Assembly (NCBI GenBank): GCA_001599915.1
Contig: BCIG01000013.1
Span: 682,001 to 746,000, forward strand
Reading direction: 5' to 3'
From: Symbiotaphrina buchneri
Lineage: Eukaryota > Ascomycota > Symbiotaphrinales > Symbiotaphrinaceae
DNA length: 64,000 nt
The notes below the pieces were generated by a model. The model worked only from the letters and a program-made list of their open reading frames with translations. It ran no database searches and had not been told where the DNA came from. A program made the position numbers and the translations under genes. Position 1 is the stretch's first letter, and each line of letters starts with the position of its first letter. Shown here one piece after another: positions 21,961 to 33,855 of the stretch.

Positions 21961-22323
21961 CTGCGCCTCGATAACCAGCGGCAGCGGTGGATTCCGAGGG
22001 GTTAAAGTATCCTTAACACCATATCGATCTAGTGGGCATCCCTTACAAAGCTGATGCAAAACTGGACTGCTTCAGCCTCAATCAATTCACTGTTTCGGAG
22101 GACTGCTCGAAACCATGGTGGAGCGCTTTACGGTGCAACACCAAACGTTTGGGACTTCCAACGTAAAGGTACCTTACCTTCGCTAAGAAAGGATGATAAA
22201 TGGTGCAAAGCTACTTCTAAGGGATCAAAATTATATGGTAAAAGTAAGGTATGGAAGTACCTCTGTACTGCGTCCGTCCGTACCTAAGGTCCTAAGCAAC
22301 CAGCTTCAACTTCAAAACAACTA

Positions 22324-23461
22324 GGTAATGAGCAATGGCACGCCCCTGTTTTTAGTAACCACATGCCCCTCTCATCTATAGGTATCGTATCATATCTATC
22401 CGTATATCTCACATCTACCTGCATCGTATCTTATCTATCTGCCTGTGTATTAACATCGTACTATCTGGTTTATCTCTATAATGTTGGACCTATTAATCGA
22501 TCAATCGATCAAAGACGCCATCTTATACCTACCTTAGGGGAAATACCTGGGTCCGTAAAACCGTAGTCACCCGGTGTTTTGTTCGATAACGATGTCGTTG
22601 CTATAAAATGCACTTTCCCGGTTATAATTCTATTATAACAGAAATTATCTTTAAGTAATGACTTCTGTAATGATATTCTCCTGATATAGAGTTCTCCTGT
22701 ATTACTATAGTAATATCCTATATCTGTTTATCTATAAGTCTACCGTTGTTTCAAAAATAACTATATATTATCAAAAGAACCGTATCTTTATAATATACCA
22801 TGTTATATCAGTTATAGATAAAACAGAGGGGTTTAAAATTATTTTGATTTTCCAATGCCAAGCTTAGTTAAGCAAGGATCTCGGAAATGTTATATAGCTA
22901 TGGTTATCAACGTTAGAAATTTTTGGATTTCAGAATCAGTCGATTCAGACAAAGTTTATGCGTAGACGATGCGGGCTGACTACGGGTGGTATTGTTGTGG
23001 GTGCCCTTAAGCTCCCTTCTCTATCTCTATCTGTAGTCTTTGACCAAAAAAGAAAATATCTCGCTAATTTCAAATTCTTGAGGACACCGTGAAAGTACGG
23101 TTATTTCTATATAGAACGTGACTTGATATATCCGGATTTCAGTCAGCACGTATCTTGTATCCGGCACGATATCTTTTATAGACGTCTACTAGAATATACG
23201 TTATTTACGTGATAGACCATTATAGGAGGATACCGTAATGTCCTAGCTCGGGAGCCAAGTCCCCAATTATTAGCTACGGTGCTTTGCCTTTTAACCGTAC
23301 CAAGAGGGTACGGCCACGGTTTTATGAGCCCAGGTATCTCCCCTAAGGTATCTATGCGTATATCAAAGTGGGATTAGTCTGTACGGTGCACCAAATCGCC
23401 CTTTTCTGTATGAGAGGGGCGTGTCATTACCAAATACAGGGGTGTGCCATTACCGATTACC
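22324..23461. mobile_element. Non-autonomous Mutator-like DNA transposon
   Basis: A 1138-bp AT-rich element is bounded by a perfect 9-bp target duplication, AAACAACTA, at 22315-22323 and 23462-23470. Its ends are inverted: left GGTAATGAGCAATGGCAC and right (complement) GGTAATCGGTAATGGCAC. The terminal inverted repeat continues to about 22375 on the left and 23410 on the right. A second inverted block pairs 22532-22564 with 23316-23348. The left arm is about 95 bp longer because of a TATC-rich duplicated stretch near 22384-22500. Long inverted repeats with a 9-bp duplication are typical of the Mutator (MULE) superfamily. No transposase frame is present inside. The many TA dinucleotides suggest repeat-induced point mutation, which is inference. 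Confidence 0.75.
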
Positions 23462-23581
23462 AAACAACTATCTCCGCGTTGCTCCCTTGGCCTAGCCCAA
23501 CCCCTGAACAAGCCCCCTTCCTACCCTGAAAGCCCACCTCCCATCAACACCCCAGCACCCTCCTCAGCCCTCTCAAGGCTT

Positions 23582-24262
23582 TCACGCCAGCTCTACCTCC
23601 ACATACGGCACGACCTGCACGGACAAAAGCAAGCCATACTCCTGCGGTGCAGCCGCCGTATACGTCGCATTGCCTCCTGAGCTCCTAAGCTCACTCCAAA
23701 TCGGCCTCATGGCATTCAACAACGGCGTCGCGACGACAACCTCAACGCTATTCTCTCCCTGCACTAACAAGCTCCCAATATCCGCTCGCGCACGCGTCAC
23801 ATCCAGCGGCGGAAGCTGGACACCATTGACCCACACGCGAGCGCTGTGATAGATAGCGCCGAGGTCCAGCATGGCGCCTGCGGCGGTGGTGCTGGAGAGG
23901 CCCGGCGGCGGCCATGTGAAGGATGTGCTGTAGTAGCCGCGCCCGGAGGAGTTGAAGAGGCCCGCGATGGAGGTCCAGGGAACCAGCGTGGAGAGCGTGT
24001 GTGTGCTGTTGGTTTTGATGGTGGTTTCGATGTCGGAGAGGTTGGATGATGGGCCCCAGGATTCGGCGACGAGCGTCCAGTTGCTGAGGGTGGGTGGGGA
24101 TGCGGCTGGGGCGGGGATGTGGTAGCCTTTGCCCGTGGAGGTTGTGACGGTGATGGGTGATGCGGACCCGTCGCCTCCGACTTTGAGGAGGAGGTTCCCT
24201 GAGGAGTTGGTCGTGACGTCGAGAACGCCAGAGGAGGCGTAGATGAGGTGCTCGGCGGGACA
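23582..24262 (-). pseudogene. 3' fragment of a glycoside hydrolase gene (alpha-L-rhamnosidase-like)
   Basis: The minus-strand frame reads from about 24261 (CPAEHLIYASSG) through LLLKVGGDG, a WNGPSS-like WGPSSNLSDIET, SIAGLFNSSGRGYYSTSFTW and VWVNGVQLPPLDVTRA to PQEYGLLLSVQVVPYVEVEL and a stop at 23582. This matches the C-terminal beta-sandwich end of large secreted fungal glycoside hydrolases of the rhamnosidase/GH106-like type, which are usually around 1000 aa. Only about 225 aa are here; the catalytic domain and signal peptide are absent. An acceptor-like AG just before 24261 suggests an exon boundary, but the upstream sequence (24262-24681) has no hydrolase-like coding. It lies 120 bp from the Mutator-like element, so loss of the 5' part by rearrangement is plausible. 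Exact family uncertain. Confidence 0.65.
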
Positions 24263-24681
24263 CTATCTTTCTAGTTAATATCTGAAACTGTGAGAATGAA
24301 AGTAGCATGTGTCGTTCACCAACAGCGCCACCGTTAGGCAACGATCGTTTGGTGCCACGGGTGCTATTATTGGCCAGGCTCATCTGTATACTGACCAATA
24401 ATAATAGATGGAGGAAGACGGCGGTGAACCTGCAGCTCTGGCTAGAATAGGCAGGAGGCAGCCAATCAAAAAGCCTCATCACATGAGAGGCAGCAAAAGG
24501 CAACAAGGCAACTGAAGTCGGGCATCGGTTGCCTCACAGGCCGCGCGATATAAAGCGACAGGCCAACTGCTTCGTCCATCAATCTTGTCACCTGCGAAAG
24601 AGACACAGTTTGTCAAGCTTATTCTGAATATACGATCCATAGGCAAAGGCACATTCAACCCTTCGTATCTTTACAGTAAAA
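24262..24681. other. Flank between gene remnants
   Basis: No hydrolase coding continues here. A hydrophobic minus-strand stretch (about 24400-24480) could mimic a signal peptide but has no downstream partner in frame. The last 120 bp are probably the promoter and leader of the HET gene. Confidence 0.35.
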
Positions 24682-27600
24682 ATGGATAGTCCGACCAGCT
24701 CCACTCCGAACTACTGGTATACACAGTCTATGCCGTTCCCTGACATCAATGATCTAAAAGACTTCCTCCTTCTGGAGGGGTTCAAGCAAACCACTTACTT
24801 GTCAATTCCCAATCCTGTGTTGGTTCCCCCAGACGAGAACGAAAACACTAAAGCAGACACGACAATTGTTCATACAAGAACGCTCTGTGACGGCCGCCTT
24901 TGTATGGAATTAGGACCTTAACAGCAGTTTATTAGAGGAACCCGGTTCCGCTGTCTGGATTGTCCAGACACCCATTTCTGTCAAAGATGCGTCGTTGGTC
25001 CCGACAATCAGCACGACCCGACTCATTATTTGTTGAAGGTGACAAGAGATATGAGCGAGGAATCCCAATTACGGCATAGTATCCATCATTGGAAAAAATT
25101 CAAAAGAGGATCCAATAAGTTCTTGGCGCAACCCGCACAGTACGAAGTCAACATTGGGCTCTACCGAATGGCTGCCGCGGCCGAGCGATGTTCAGCTTGC
25201 TCGCTCTTTTGGGATGCGCTTCCACTCTGTCCCCCTCCGGATGGATGGTCACCCCAGGATGACCATATAGAGATGAGTGCTTGGAGGGTAGCTGAGAATT
25301 GCGTGGAATGCCGTATCGTATCAGACCCAGAACGGAAACGACAACCTCTGGATAAAGGTAATTACATGGCAGTCCTTCCCGGGGACGACTTGAAGTACGC
25401 AGTGGAGGTGTATAAGAACCTTCGTAAGAGTCCAGTACAGCCAAGAAGCACTGACTTGATCAACTGACCACCGCGGCTCCGTGTAGCCGATTCAACCTCA
25501 GTAGTCGAGGACAGCCAAGACGGTTTGCAAGTTATTAGAAAGGTGAATGACAATTCCAGGGGCCCAGAGTCACTGCAGCTCGCCCGGGATTGGCTTCAAC
25601 ATTGCCGTAAAAAGCACAAAGCATGCTCCGATAATGCGATACCGTCATTGCCAGGCCGAGCACTAGACATACAAGTCAACGACGGATCTCGAATCTACCT
25701 TCGCAACTCGTCCAGCATACAAGGAGAGTATGCATCTCTCAGTTATTGCTGGGGCCGCGGCGTCGAAGGCGGAATGACAACTTCTACGAATATACGGGAT
25801 CACATGAATGAGGGTTTGCTTATCGAGGAGCTTCCACCTACAATTCGTGATGCGGTCAAAGTAGCCCAAGCGCTCCATATCAAATACTTGTGGATTGATC
25901 GATATTGTATCATTCAAGATGACAGCAGGGATTGGGCGCAGGCGGCGTCAAATATGTGCGACCTTTACGCTGGTGCAGTCTTGACAATCAGCGCAGACTG
26001 GAGTGACAGTATCTGGACCGGACTCTTTAGAGAACAGGAGTACGCAAAAATGGAGTACCATCCCTACAGGCAAGGGCTGTCGGTCAAGAAGTCCCAGCAC
26101 CACAGTACTGTACGGGAACAGGAGTTAGATAAATCTCAGCATCTTCACCGAAGGGCGTGGGCTCTGCAAGAACGTTCAATGTCAAGGAGAATTCTCCACT
26201 TCACATCGAACGAGTTATCTTGGGAGTGCAAAGAATTAGAGGAGTGTGAATGCAGACGTGCATCTGGCAAACCGAGACGGAGCTTTGATGCGATTCCCGA
26301 CAGAAGGGTCTTGTACGCTTATTGGAAGAACATTGTATGGGAATATCTCCAGAGGTCTCTCACTGTCGCGTCCGATAAACTGCCGGCACTTTCTGGACTT
26401 GCAGTGAAGACTGAGAATATTATTACCAAGCTTACTGGCAACGATGATACTTACTTAGCTGGCCTTTGGAAAGGATATATTGCCGCAGAGCTAACATGGC
26501 TTCCCCCCTCACCCCATCTGTGGCAGACTTTGCTCAGAAATAACCAAGGAGCCGATCTCACAGTAGAAGTCCTGGGCGCCGAGGATAAAACCACGGAGGA
26601 ATTTACTGCTTTATTTCGAGCGGCGAAAGAGAGGGTGTCGGAGAGCGACCGACGTAGACCAAGGGATTACATCGCCCCTTCATGGAGTTGGGCTAATCTT
26701 AACGGACCCGTCGGATACTTTTCAGTCTTTCCCCCAATGCCATTCTCAAGCTATATCAACGTTATTGAGGAGCGCATGTCTCTAGAGGATCCCGTCAATC
26801 CGAAAGGAGAGCTTCTAGATTCCAGTCTCACCGTCCAAGCCCATCTTATTGGCGGATCGGACGGTCGCTTGGAGTTGTTTGCTTTGCACAGCGCGGGTAG
26901 ATCCCCGGATGGCCGTCTGGTAATGAAAGAGATGTGCTGTTTGATGTACAATGACGATGATATCACCGCAATGATTGATTTTAAAGCTGACGACCCTGTT
27001 GATCTCATCAAATAATACGGAGGGCGCCGGACGAGCGCCGTTTGTATGTTAGTAGGTACACAGGATATACTTTTCACTGCTCGCACTATCATCAGTGGAT
27101 GGCTCTTGACTACTCACCTTTCCTGGAAAAGGAATGATGGGTCCGACGTGCAGACAGAAATGCCTAATGCAACATGGGGGCTGACAAGGAGGGATTCTCC
27201 TCAAAAAACAAGCATGGATACGGAGTATATTCAGCAGTTCGCGGACCTAGGGTTAGCGGGCCATGGACTACTTCACACTGATCCCGATTCATGGAGTAAA
27301 CACGCTGTATTCTCGACGCCTGGTTCTACGTCAATCAGTGACCCTGAACACATATCTAATAGAACAGGCGAGAGACCAGTGACCGAGACGATAACAGCCG
27401 AAATGGCAGCGATTGAAACGGCAACGACTGCAACCGCAACGACTGAGAACGATGATATACATAGGCTTGATCCTCTGTATAAGGTGTTCGAGATTGAAAC
27501 AGATCAAAATACGTACACTCGTGAACTTGGCCGTGAGTCATTCTACCTTGTTCTAGCGCCGTCAATGAATCCGAACAAGGCGGGGATGTATGAAAGAATT

Positions 27601-27696
27601 GGGTGCTTTCATATTGGTGCTCTCCGTGCGGATCGGTGGATCATGAGAGATCTATTTCGAAGTAGCGGAAGGCTGGAAACTATTACAATCGTTTAG
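24682..27696 (+). pseudogene. ZZ-finger/HET-domain gene, broken
   Basis: One continuous frame of about 1005 codons reads as a fungal self/non-self (heterokaryon incompatibility) protein. The order is a short N-terminal region, a ZZ-type zinc finger (FRCLDCPDTHFCQRC followed by paired His residues), a Cys-containing linker (CSACSLFWDALPLC), the HET core YASLSYCWG and IKYLWIDRYCIIQDD with the M-x-x-x-Y-x-x-A strand, HRRAWALQERSMSRRILHF, and a long C-terminal region with APSWSWANLNG. HET proteins trigger compartment death when incompatible strains fuse. The frame is interrupted by about three in-frame stops but no frame shifts, so it looks recently inactivated. The stops are of a kind that C-to-T transitions produce, compatible with repeat-induced point mutation or simple decay. 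An intact relative is at 36768-38904. Confidence 0.75.
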
Positions 27697-29554
27697 TTTA
27701 TGCCTCTGGGTCTACTGATCCAATGTATAGCCAATACTGCCTTCGTTGTGACGAGTTCTGCCACGGGCAGCACCGAATCGATGGCAAGTCTCGCCGCGGG
27801 GTACGGAAAGGAATTGACTGAGGCCAAGCAGGTGCTGAGTCGAAGAATCATGAGTGATCGATTCGACAATGATAAAATCGAGAGGGAAGCGGGGGTATGC
27901 ACACTGCTTGCACAAGCCAATGCGGGATTTACTTTCGTACAGAACTCACGTGGATGTTCTGATTAGTCTCCATGGACTTGGTATCTTCAATATGCGTTCC
28001 CGATGACAATCATACAAGATAATGAGCTCCCCTGAAACCTGGTCAGATGGTTCAACTCGAATACATAGTGGCTGTGATTCACATGTCGATTTACCAGTAG
28101 ACTGGGTCTCCTAGATTCACAGAAGGACAGAAGACGGGAAATTTTCTAGCTGTGACCTGTATTTGCTGCTAAGCTGGGTATGTGTGATTGGCATCGCAGA
28201 AGTCTGAACACGATAATTTAGCAAGTCAACAGCCGCGACGTCCCATTAGGGCCGCTCCAGTAGACGTTGATCTGCGTAGCCTGAAGCCCGTGATTGATGT
28301 ACTGTAGGATGGCACCGGAGGGAAGACACGGCTTTTGAAGCCTATATTGCGCATGAAACCGCCGGGAGTCACCCATTGTAAGATGATAAGATCTATAGAA
28401 ACAACTTGATAGCAGCAAGCATGCTAAGAGAAATTGTAGTTTATCAACTATTTGATCAAGAGACGGAAAGAGGCTCTCTTTCGTTATCCCACGAACTACC
28501 AAGACGCATGACCAAGGACCGTTAGTGGACAGTCCATCTAGAAGGTTGAACCTTCAATTGGGAGCGGACTCGAGATCAATTGACTAGCAGAGCAGTATGG
28601 CAACGAAGTACCTACGTGCTCATTGACCGCAGCATATCATCATGAATCCCTAAAGAGAAAGTGGAAAACTGGACAGCGCAGCTTCTTCTTCTTTACCTAA
28701 TAAGTTAATTACGCATTTTTTTTCCCTTTCAAAGGAGAGAAATTATGATTGCTGTGCATCGATCCAGCTTAGGTCATGATGTGAAGCTCCGACAGGAAGC
28801 TCCGATATCAAAAGCTTATCGCCCCGGACCCTCCGGGAGTCAAATCTTCCCCTTATCAGGCATTGAGGGCTTCGGATCCTCCACGGCGGATACGCTGATA
28901 CGAGACCGCCGAGCGCAGGCGGGGCGTCAGGTATTTCAAGCCCTGTTTCCAGCACTCCTGATGTGAGTCATATGCAACTCCCGGTGAATCGAACTGCATC
29001 AATTGTAACCGTAGGCGTATGAACAATACTACATACTCGTTAATAATACAGACCAGAGTACCGTAGAGATTTTGGACCCGCAAGATGCGCCAATGATAAG
29101 GATGTATGATCGGAGACTTCGCATTTGACTCGCGATCATCGCCAACCATTGCCATCTTATCAAGCCACTCTAGGCAGCCATGCGGTCATTTCGCTTTTCA
29201 GCTCGGTTTCCTCGAAACTCATGCTTCCGGCTAGTTCCGCGCGGCGGTGATGGTCGTTTGTCATCTCCGGTTTACCAGCCGAATAAAGCAATTGCCCTTT
29301 AAAGCAGGTCCGGGGTTGCTCCGTATGGCTAGTGTTTATCCCAAAGAAGCAAGACTAAATGGTAGCCCCATCAGGAAAGATTAATTCCGGAGCGCGCTCC
29401 TTTATTCGCAGGGGTTATATAAACACCGCCAGATATTTTCTTGTGTCACGATCGCACACGCACAAAAGCCGTTGGTAAACAAGTTTACCCATTCCAAGCT
29501 CCCGAGCCAGACTCTCTTCTACAGTGTTCTGCCGTCATTCCTCAAGCCATCACG
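27697..29554. other. Intergenic, 1.86 kb
   Basis: No gene recognised on either strand. The end of the stretch, including a TATA-like TTATATAAAC near 29414-29424, is the probable promoter of the MFS gene at 29555. Confidence 0.45.
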
Positions 29555-31006
29555 ATGAGTGCAGCCTCAGAAGACACCGAGCTGGGCGTTGTTCCCGACC
29601 CGGCTCCTAAGGATGAAGGGCAACCAGCTGCCGACGCCGAAGCCAGCAAGCCGGCAGCTCATCATCACTTCCACATGGACTTCCCCGATGGTGGGCTTCG
29701 TGCTTGGCTTGTTGTTATCGGCGCCATGATTGTGCTGGGTTGCTCCTTTGGATACCTCTCCGCGTTTGGGTGCGTCCTGTTGCTGAGAAGCAATCCGTCC
29801 ATTTCCTACTGATCGAATGAAAGCTAATGTGATCGTGGACTGTAGAGTATACGAGACATACTACGCACAGAATCAGCTATCGCATAAGACCCCATCCGAC
29901 ATTGCCTGGATCGGTTCCATCCAGATCTTTTTCCAGTTCTGCGCCGGGCTGTTTGCGGGGAGTTTGTTCGACATGTATGGTTCAAGAGTCAGTGATTCCA
30001 CCCTCATCCCTCACAATACATTCAACTAACAATCGTTTCACTGCAGGTCGTCATGGTCCCAGCCACACTTGTCTACGTCTTCGCGCTCATGATGACCTCC
30101 CTCTGCAAAGAATACTACCAATTCATCCTCGCACAAGGCATCCTGGGAGGCATCGGCGTCGGCTTCCTCTTCACGCCCGCCATGAGCGCCATCAACCACC
30201 ACTTCCACCACAAGCGCGGCATGGCCCTCGGGCTCTCCACCGGCGGCTCCAGCATCGGCGGCGTCATCTTCCCAATCGCGCTGCGCAACGCCTTCTACAG
30301 CCGGCTCGGGTTCGGCTGGGGCGTGCGGACCATCGGCTTCGTGATGCTGGCGCTGCTGCTCATCGCCTGCGTGCTGGTCAAAGAGCGCCTGCCGCCGCGT
30401 AAGGGCACGCTCTTCCTCCCGCGCGCGTTCTTGCAGCCCAGCTTTGTGTTCTTCGTCGCGGGCGTGTTCCTGACCATCTGGGCTATGTTCGTGCCGTTCT
30501 TCTATCTGAGCGAGTACGCTATTGTCAGGGCGCACATGAGCAACACGCTCGCCTTCTACCTCCTCGCTATCATGAATGGAGCGTCGTTCTTTGGCCGTAT
30601 GATCCCCGGTATGGTCGCGGACAGGTTCGGTCGCATGAATATGTTCGTCGTCATCGCCGTAATCTGCGGCATCATTCTCTTCTGCTGGCCCCAGGCAGTC
30701 TCCCACGCCAGTCTGATCGTTTGGACGGTCTTCTTTGGGTTATTTTCTGGTGCGGTCATCTCTTTGTTTCCTGCTGGCTTTGCGCAGATCACGCCGCAGC
30801 CGCAAATGATTGGCACGTATATGGGCCAAGGCATGGCCGTCATCTCCATTGCTGGGCTCACCGGTGCGCCAATTGCGGGCGCTATCTATGATGCGAGTGG
30901 GTGGGAGTCGGTCAGTATCTTCGCTGGTGTAGTCATGTTGGCAGGTGCGGTCTTGTCGGCGACGGGACGCTTCGTGTACCAGCCGAAGTTGTGGGTCAAG
31001 GTTTGA
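29555..31006 (+). CDS. MFS monocarboxylate-type transporter
   Basis: Predicted plasma-membrane porter of the monocarboxylate family (MCT-like MFS), about 438 aa from exons 29555-29769, 29846-29987 and 30047-31006. The fungal MCT signature DFPDGGLRAWLVVIGA near residues 42-57 opens the first helix. GYLSAFGVYETYYAQNQLSH and SDIAWIGSIQIFFQFCAGLF follow, and about 12 membrane segments are visible with the central ERLPPRKGTLFLPRAF loop. Introns are 76 and 59 nt with normal borders, and the starting ATG is in an ACGATGAG context. In this region it stands head-to-tail with a Zn2Cys6 regulator and near a vanillyl-alcohol-oxidase-type enzyme, which suggests uptake of an aromatic or carboxylic substrate (inference). 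Confidence 0.87.
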
Positions 31007-31450
31007 AGGGATTGTACAATTCCCGGCCTGGCACTGTTTATTTCTCTGGACTTTCTCCACTTCCTTTTGCATTTGGCTCGATAGAAAGGCAAAGAAAATT
31101 TGTGTGCACATCAGTAGTTATAGAGATTAGAGAGGGTCGGATCGAGTAGTTAGTGTTGGCTGTTGAATTAGACGGAGTAAGAAATTCACAAGGTTATGCA
31201 AAACCGCACAAAACCGTTCTGCGATCACATGTTCCACAAGACATAACCTATTCCAAAACTGCATCCCCATTCGGCAATCTATAAAACAAAAATAACCGTA
31301 AAATGAAAGGTGCAAAGCTGAGCAAATCCGCGTTGGAAGTCGGCGCACGGGAAGCCTTCTTTACATAAGCGAACCACGTCCGTCACACTACTTCACCTTC
31401 CCACCTCTCCTCCCTCCTCCCTTCCTCGCCATCACCGACACCCACCAGCC
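31007..31450. other. Spacer between transporter and regulator
   Basis: This holds the 3' UTR of the MFS gene and the promoter of the regulator gene, with a CT-rich run at 31385-31430 just before the ATG. No gene is seen. Confidence 0.5.
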
Positions 31451-33855
31451 ATGGAAACAACGAACCGCAAAATCCCGCTCGGGATTCGGCGGATGCAAAA
31501 CTTCACGCCGGCCTCCTACGCAACCGACCAGCTGGCCAGCCAGAAGCGGCGCCGGCTACGGCACGCCGTATCCTGCGACCCGTGCCGCCTGCGCAAGAGC
31601 AAGTGCGACCAGGGTCAGCCATGCGGCGCGTGCACGCAGCGCAGTCGACAGCGGGAGTGCGTGTACGGTGGCGAGCTGTTCGAGAAAATGCATGCGGCTA
31701 CTGGTGGTGATGATGTGGTTGATGTTACCCCGACGGCGGGGATGGTGGTGTCGCGAGAGAAGAGTGAGTTTGGAGATCCAAGGATGATGAGGTTGGAGGC
31801 GAAGATGGAGGAGTTGCAGGAGACGGTCATGGCACTGGCGAAGGAGCTCAGAGCGAGGCCGATTGGAGGTGGCGGCCCCGAGGCGGGGGTGGGAAATGGT
31901 GAGTCGCGGAAGAGTGAGAGTACTGAGAGGAGGCCGGCGATGCAAGAGGTCTGCAGTAGTCGTGCGCTGGACATGCGGAACGGCAAGTTTGGATCGAAGC
32001 AAGGCGTTATGCACTATATTGGTCCAACAGGATGGACGATCCACCGGCATGATGTAAGTGGAAACTTGTTGATGAATATAGAGAGAACCAGGGCTGACGG
32101 CGTGTGACAGGTGGGCGATGACATTCCGCTTTTGTTCGTCCATGTCAATGCCTTTGACGCACAATGGAATTCATATCTCAAGGTGAGAGATTTGTACCGC
32201 GGATGGTGTCTCTCGAGTCTCCTGGACTTCGCTATGGTCCCGGCATCGTCCGTGTCAGTATTCGATCTGTTGGCGCTGCTGCCTCAACAGAGGGATTGCG
32301 ATGTCCTGGTGAGGAGATTCCTTAATACGTTCAACAAAGTCTATCCCATGGTGGATGAAGAGGCGCTCCTTGAAGAAATGTCAGCCTTTTGGGAGTCGAA
32401 AACACCGCTGTCGAGCACATGGCTTGCGTACCTGCTGGCTCTCGTCGCAGTCGGTCTGCAGGTCCCAGTCTACCCTTTGCCTGACGACAGTCCCATCCGA
32501 AATGGTCGGGCGCAAGGGAAGAAGATGATGACGGCAGTAATCCAATTCCTCCTGTCAAGTCCTACAATCTTCCGGAGACCAGATACAAAGGTGTTTCAAG
32601 TCATCCTCTTGTCTATCCTGTCGCGCAAGCTGGACCTGACGGAACCGGACGGAAGTGACGCCATTAGCGGCACGCTGGCTGTTGCACGACAAATGGCCTT
32701 TACCATGGGGCTTCATCGTGATCCGTCCACTACCGAGGATGTGGACAGAGGGCCCTGCCAGTTCCGGCGTGACTTGTTCAACAATGAAGCTGAAATTAGG
32801 CGAAAGGTAAGGGGATTGTCCTCACATAGTTCGATTGGCGTTTAACATACTGACGGGACGTATCGTAGCTTTGGGTCACCTTTGTCTGTATCGATATGGA
32901 GCACTCCGTCCAATCTGGCATGCCTTTTTTGCTCCGCCTTACCGACTCACACATGACATGGCCAACAGAAGCTCCTGATACTACCCAATCCCGTTACCTA
33001 TCTTGCCTACGAAGCGGTTTCCCCGTCTGGATGGAACTCATCGAGACAGCCAACTCCTGCACGTCGGAATTACTTGGCCCAGCTGCTGTCTCCGACCTAG
33101 AAAGTCGTCTTCGAGTTGTATCTCGCACCATCGACGATCAGCTTCCGGCCGGCGTTCCACCAGACGGAGACGCCAGTGGCGAGGCGTTATTGACCCTCGA
33201 GCTACAACGCTCAATACTGCACTGCTTCAACAACCGCATGCTCACGGTTCTCTATACCTGCCTCGCGCCCAATCCTTCCTCCTCCAGCAGCCGAGACACC
33301 ACGCTGGCTGCAAGCATCGTAAGCAAAGAACACTCCAACGTGCTGGGAAAGCTTATCAGCGCGCTTCCAGGACACTCGCAGGACGCCTGGTTCCACGTCA
33401 CCATGGCGATACTATTCTGCCACTTCAGCCACTCCAGCCTGCACGTGCTGATCCGCATCCGGCGGATCCTCGGCGACCGCGACCCGCCGCTGCCGGCGAC
33501 GATCCCGACGTCGAGCGGGCTGATGCGGCACACGCTGTCGTCGCTGCTGGATTTCGTCGAGCATTCGTCCGAGTTCTTCGACCGCGTCGTGCACCACAGC
33601 CCGTCGGCGGTCAAGGGGCATATGTTCTTCAAAGCCTGCTGCGCGGATATCCGCGCGCGCATCCGGCTGGCGAGCATGCCGACGCCGCCGAACGGGGCGA
33701 ACTGCTGCGTGAGCGAGGAGGGCGAGCAGTTCGAGCCGGCGCTGAATCAGAGAGTCAGAGAGGCGATGGGCGTTGGTGCGGAAGAGGTGGAGCCGGTGTT
33801 GCAGGCTGCGGGAGGCGATGGAGAAGAGCTTGGAGGCGAGTCGCGCGGCGATTGA
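31451..33855 (+). CDS. Zn2Cys6 transcription factor, C-terminus frame-shifted
   Basis: A nuclear DNA-binding regulator with an N-terminal binuclear zinc cluster: C42, C45, C52, C58, C61 and C70 (spacing C2C6C5C2C8C), preceded by QKRRRLRHAV. A short coiled-coil region (MMRLEAKMEELQETVMALA) follows, then the fungal_trans middle homology region including VRRFLNTFNKVYPMVDEE, GTLAVARQMAFTMGLHRD and LWVTFVCIDMEHSV. Exons are 31451-32053, 32111-32806 and 32869-33855. Near 33800 the coding pattern moves to another frame (LREAMEKSLEASRAAIETTI), and an acidic aromatic tail (DMNSLWPFDLDWWM) appears at 34100-34238. The printed frame stops early at 33855. This looks like a one-base indel, natural or a sequencing error. 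Its position between the MFS porter and the VAO-type enzyme makes it the candidate regulator of both. Confidence 0.83.

Noticed and set aside
23748-24506. 252-codon minus-strand frame starting with a hydrophobic segment
   Set aside because: Most of it overlaps the glycoside-hydrolase frame shifted by one base and becomes Arg/His-rich. The hydrophobic start alone does not support a secreted protein.
30038-30706. Minus-strand 222-codon frame rich in Asp/Glu/His
   Set aside because: It is a shadow of the MFS transporter; the repeated acidic/His pattern comes from complementing hydrophobic codons.
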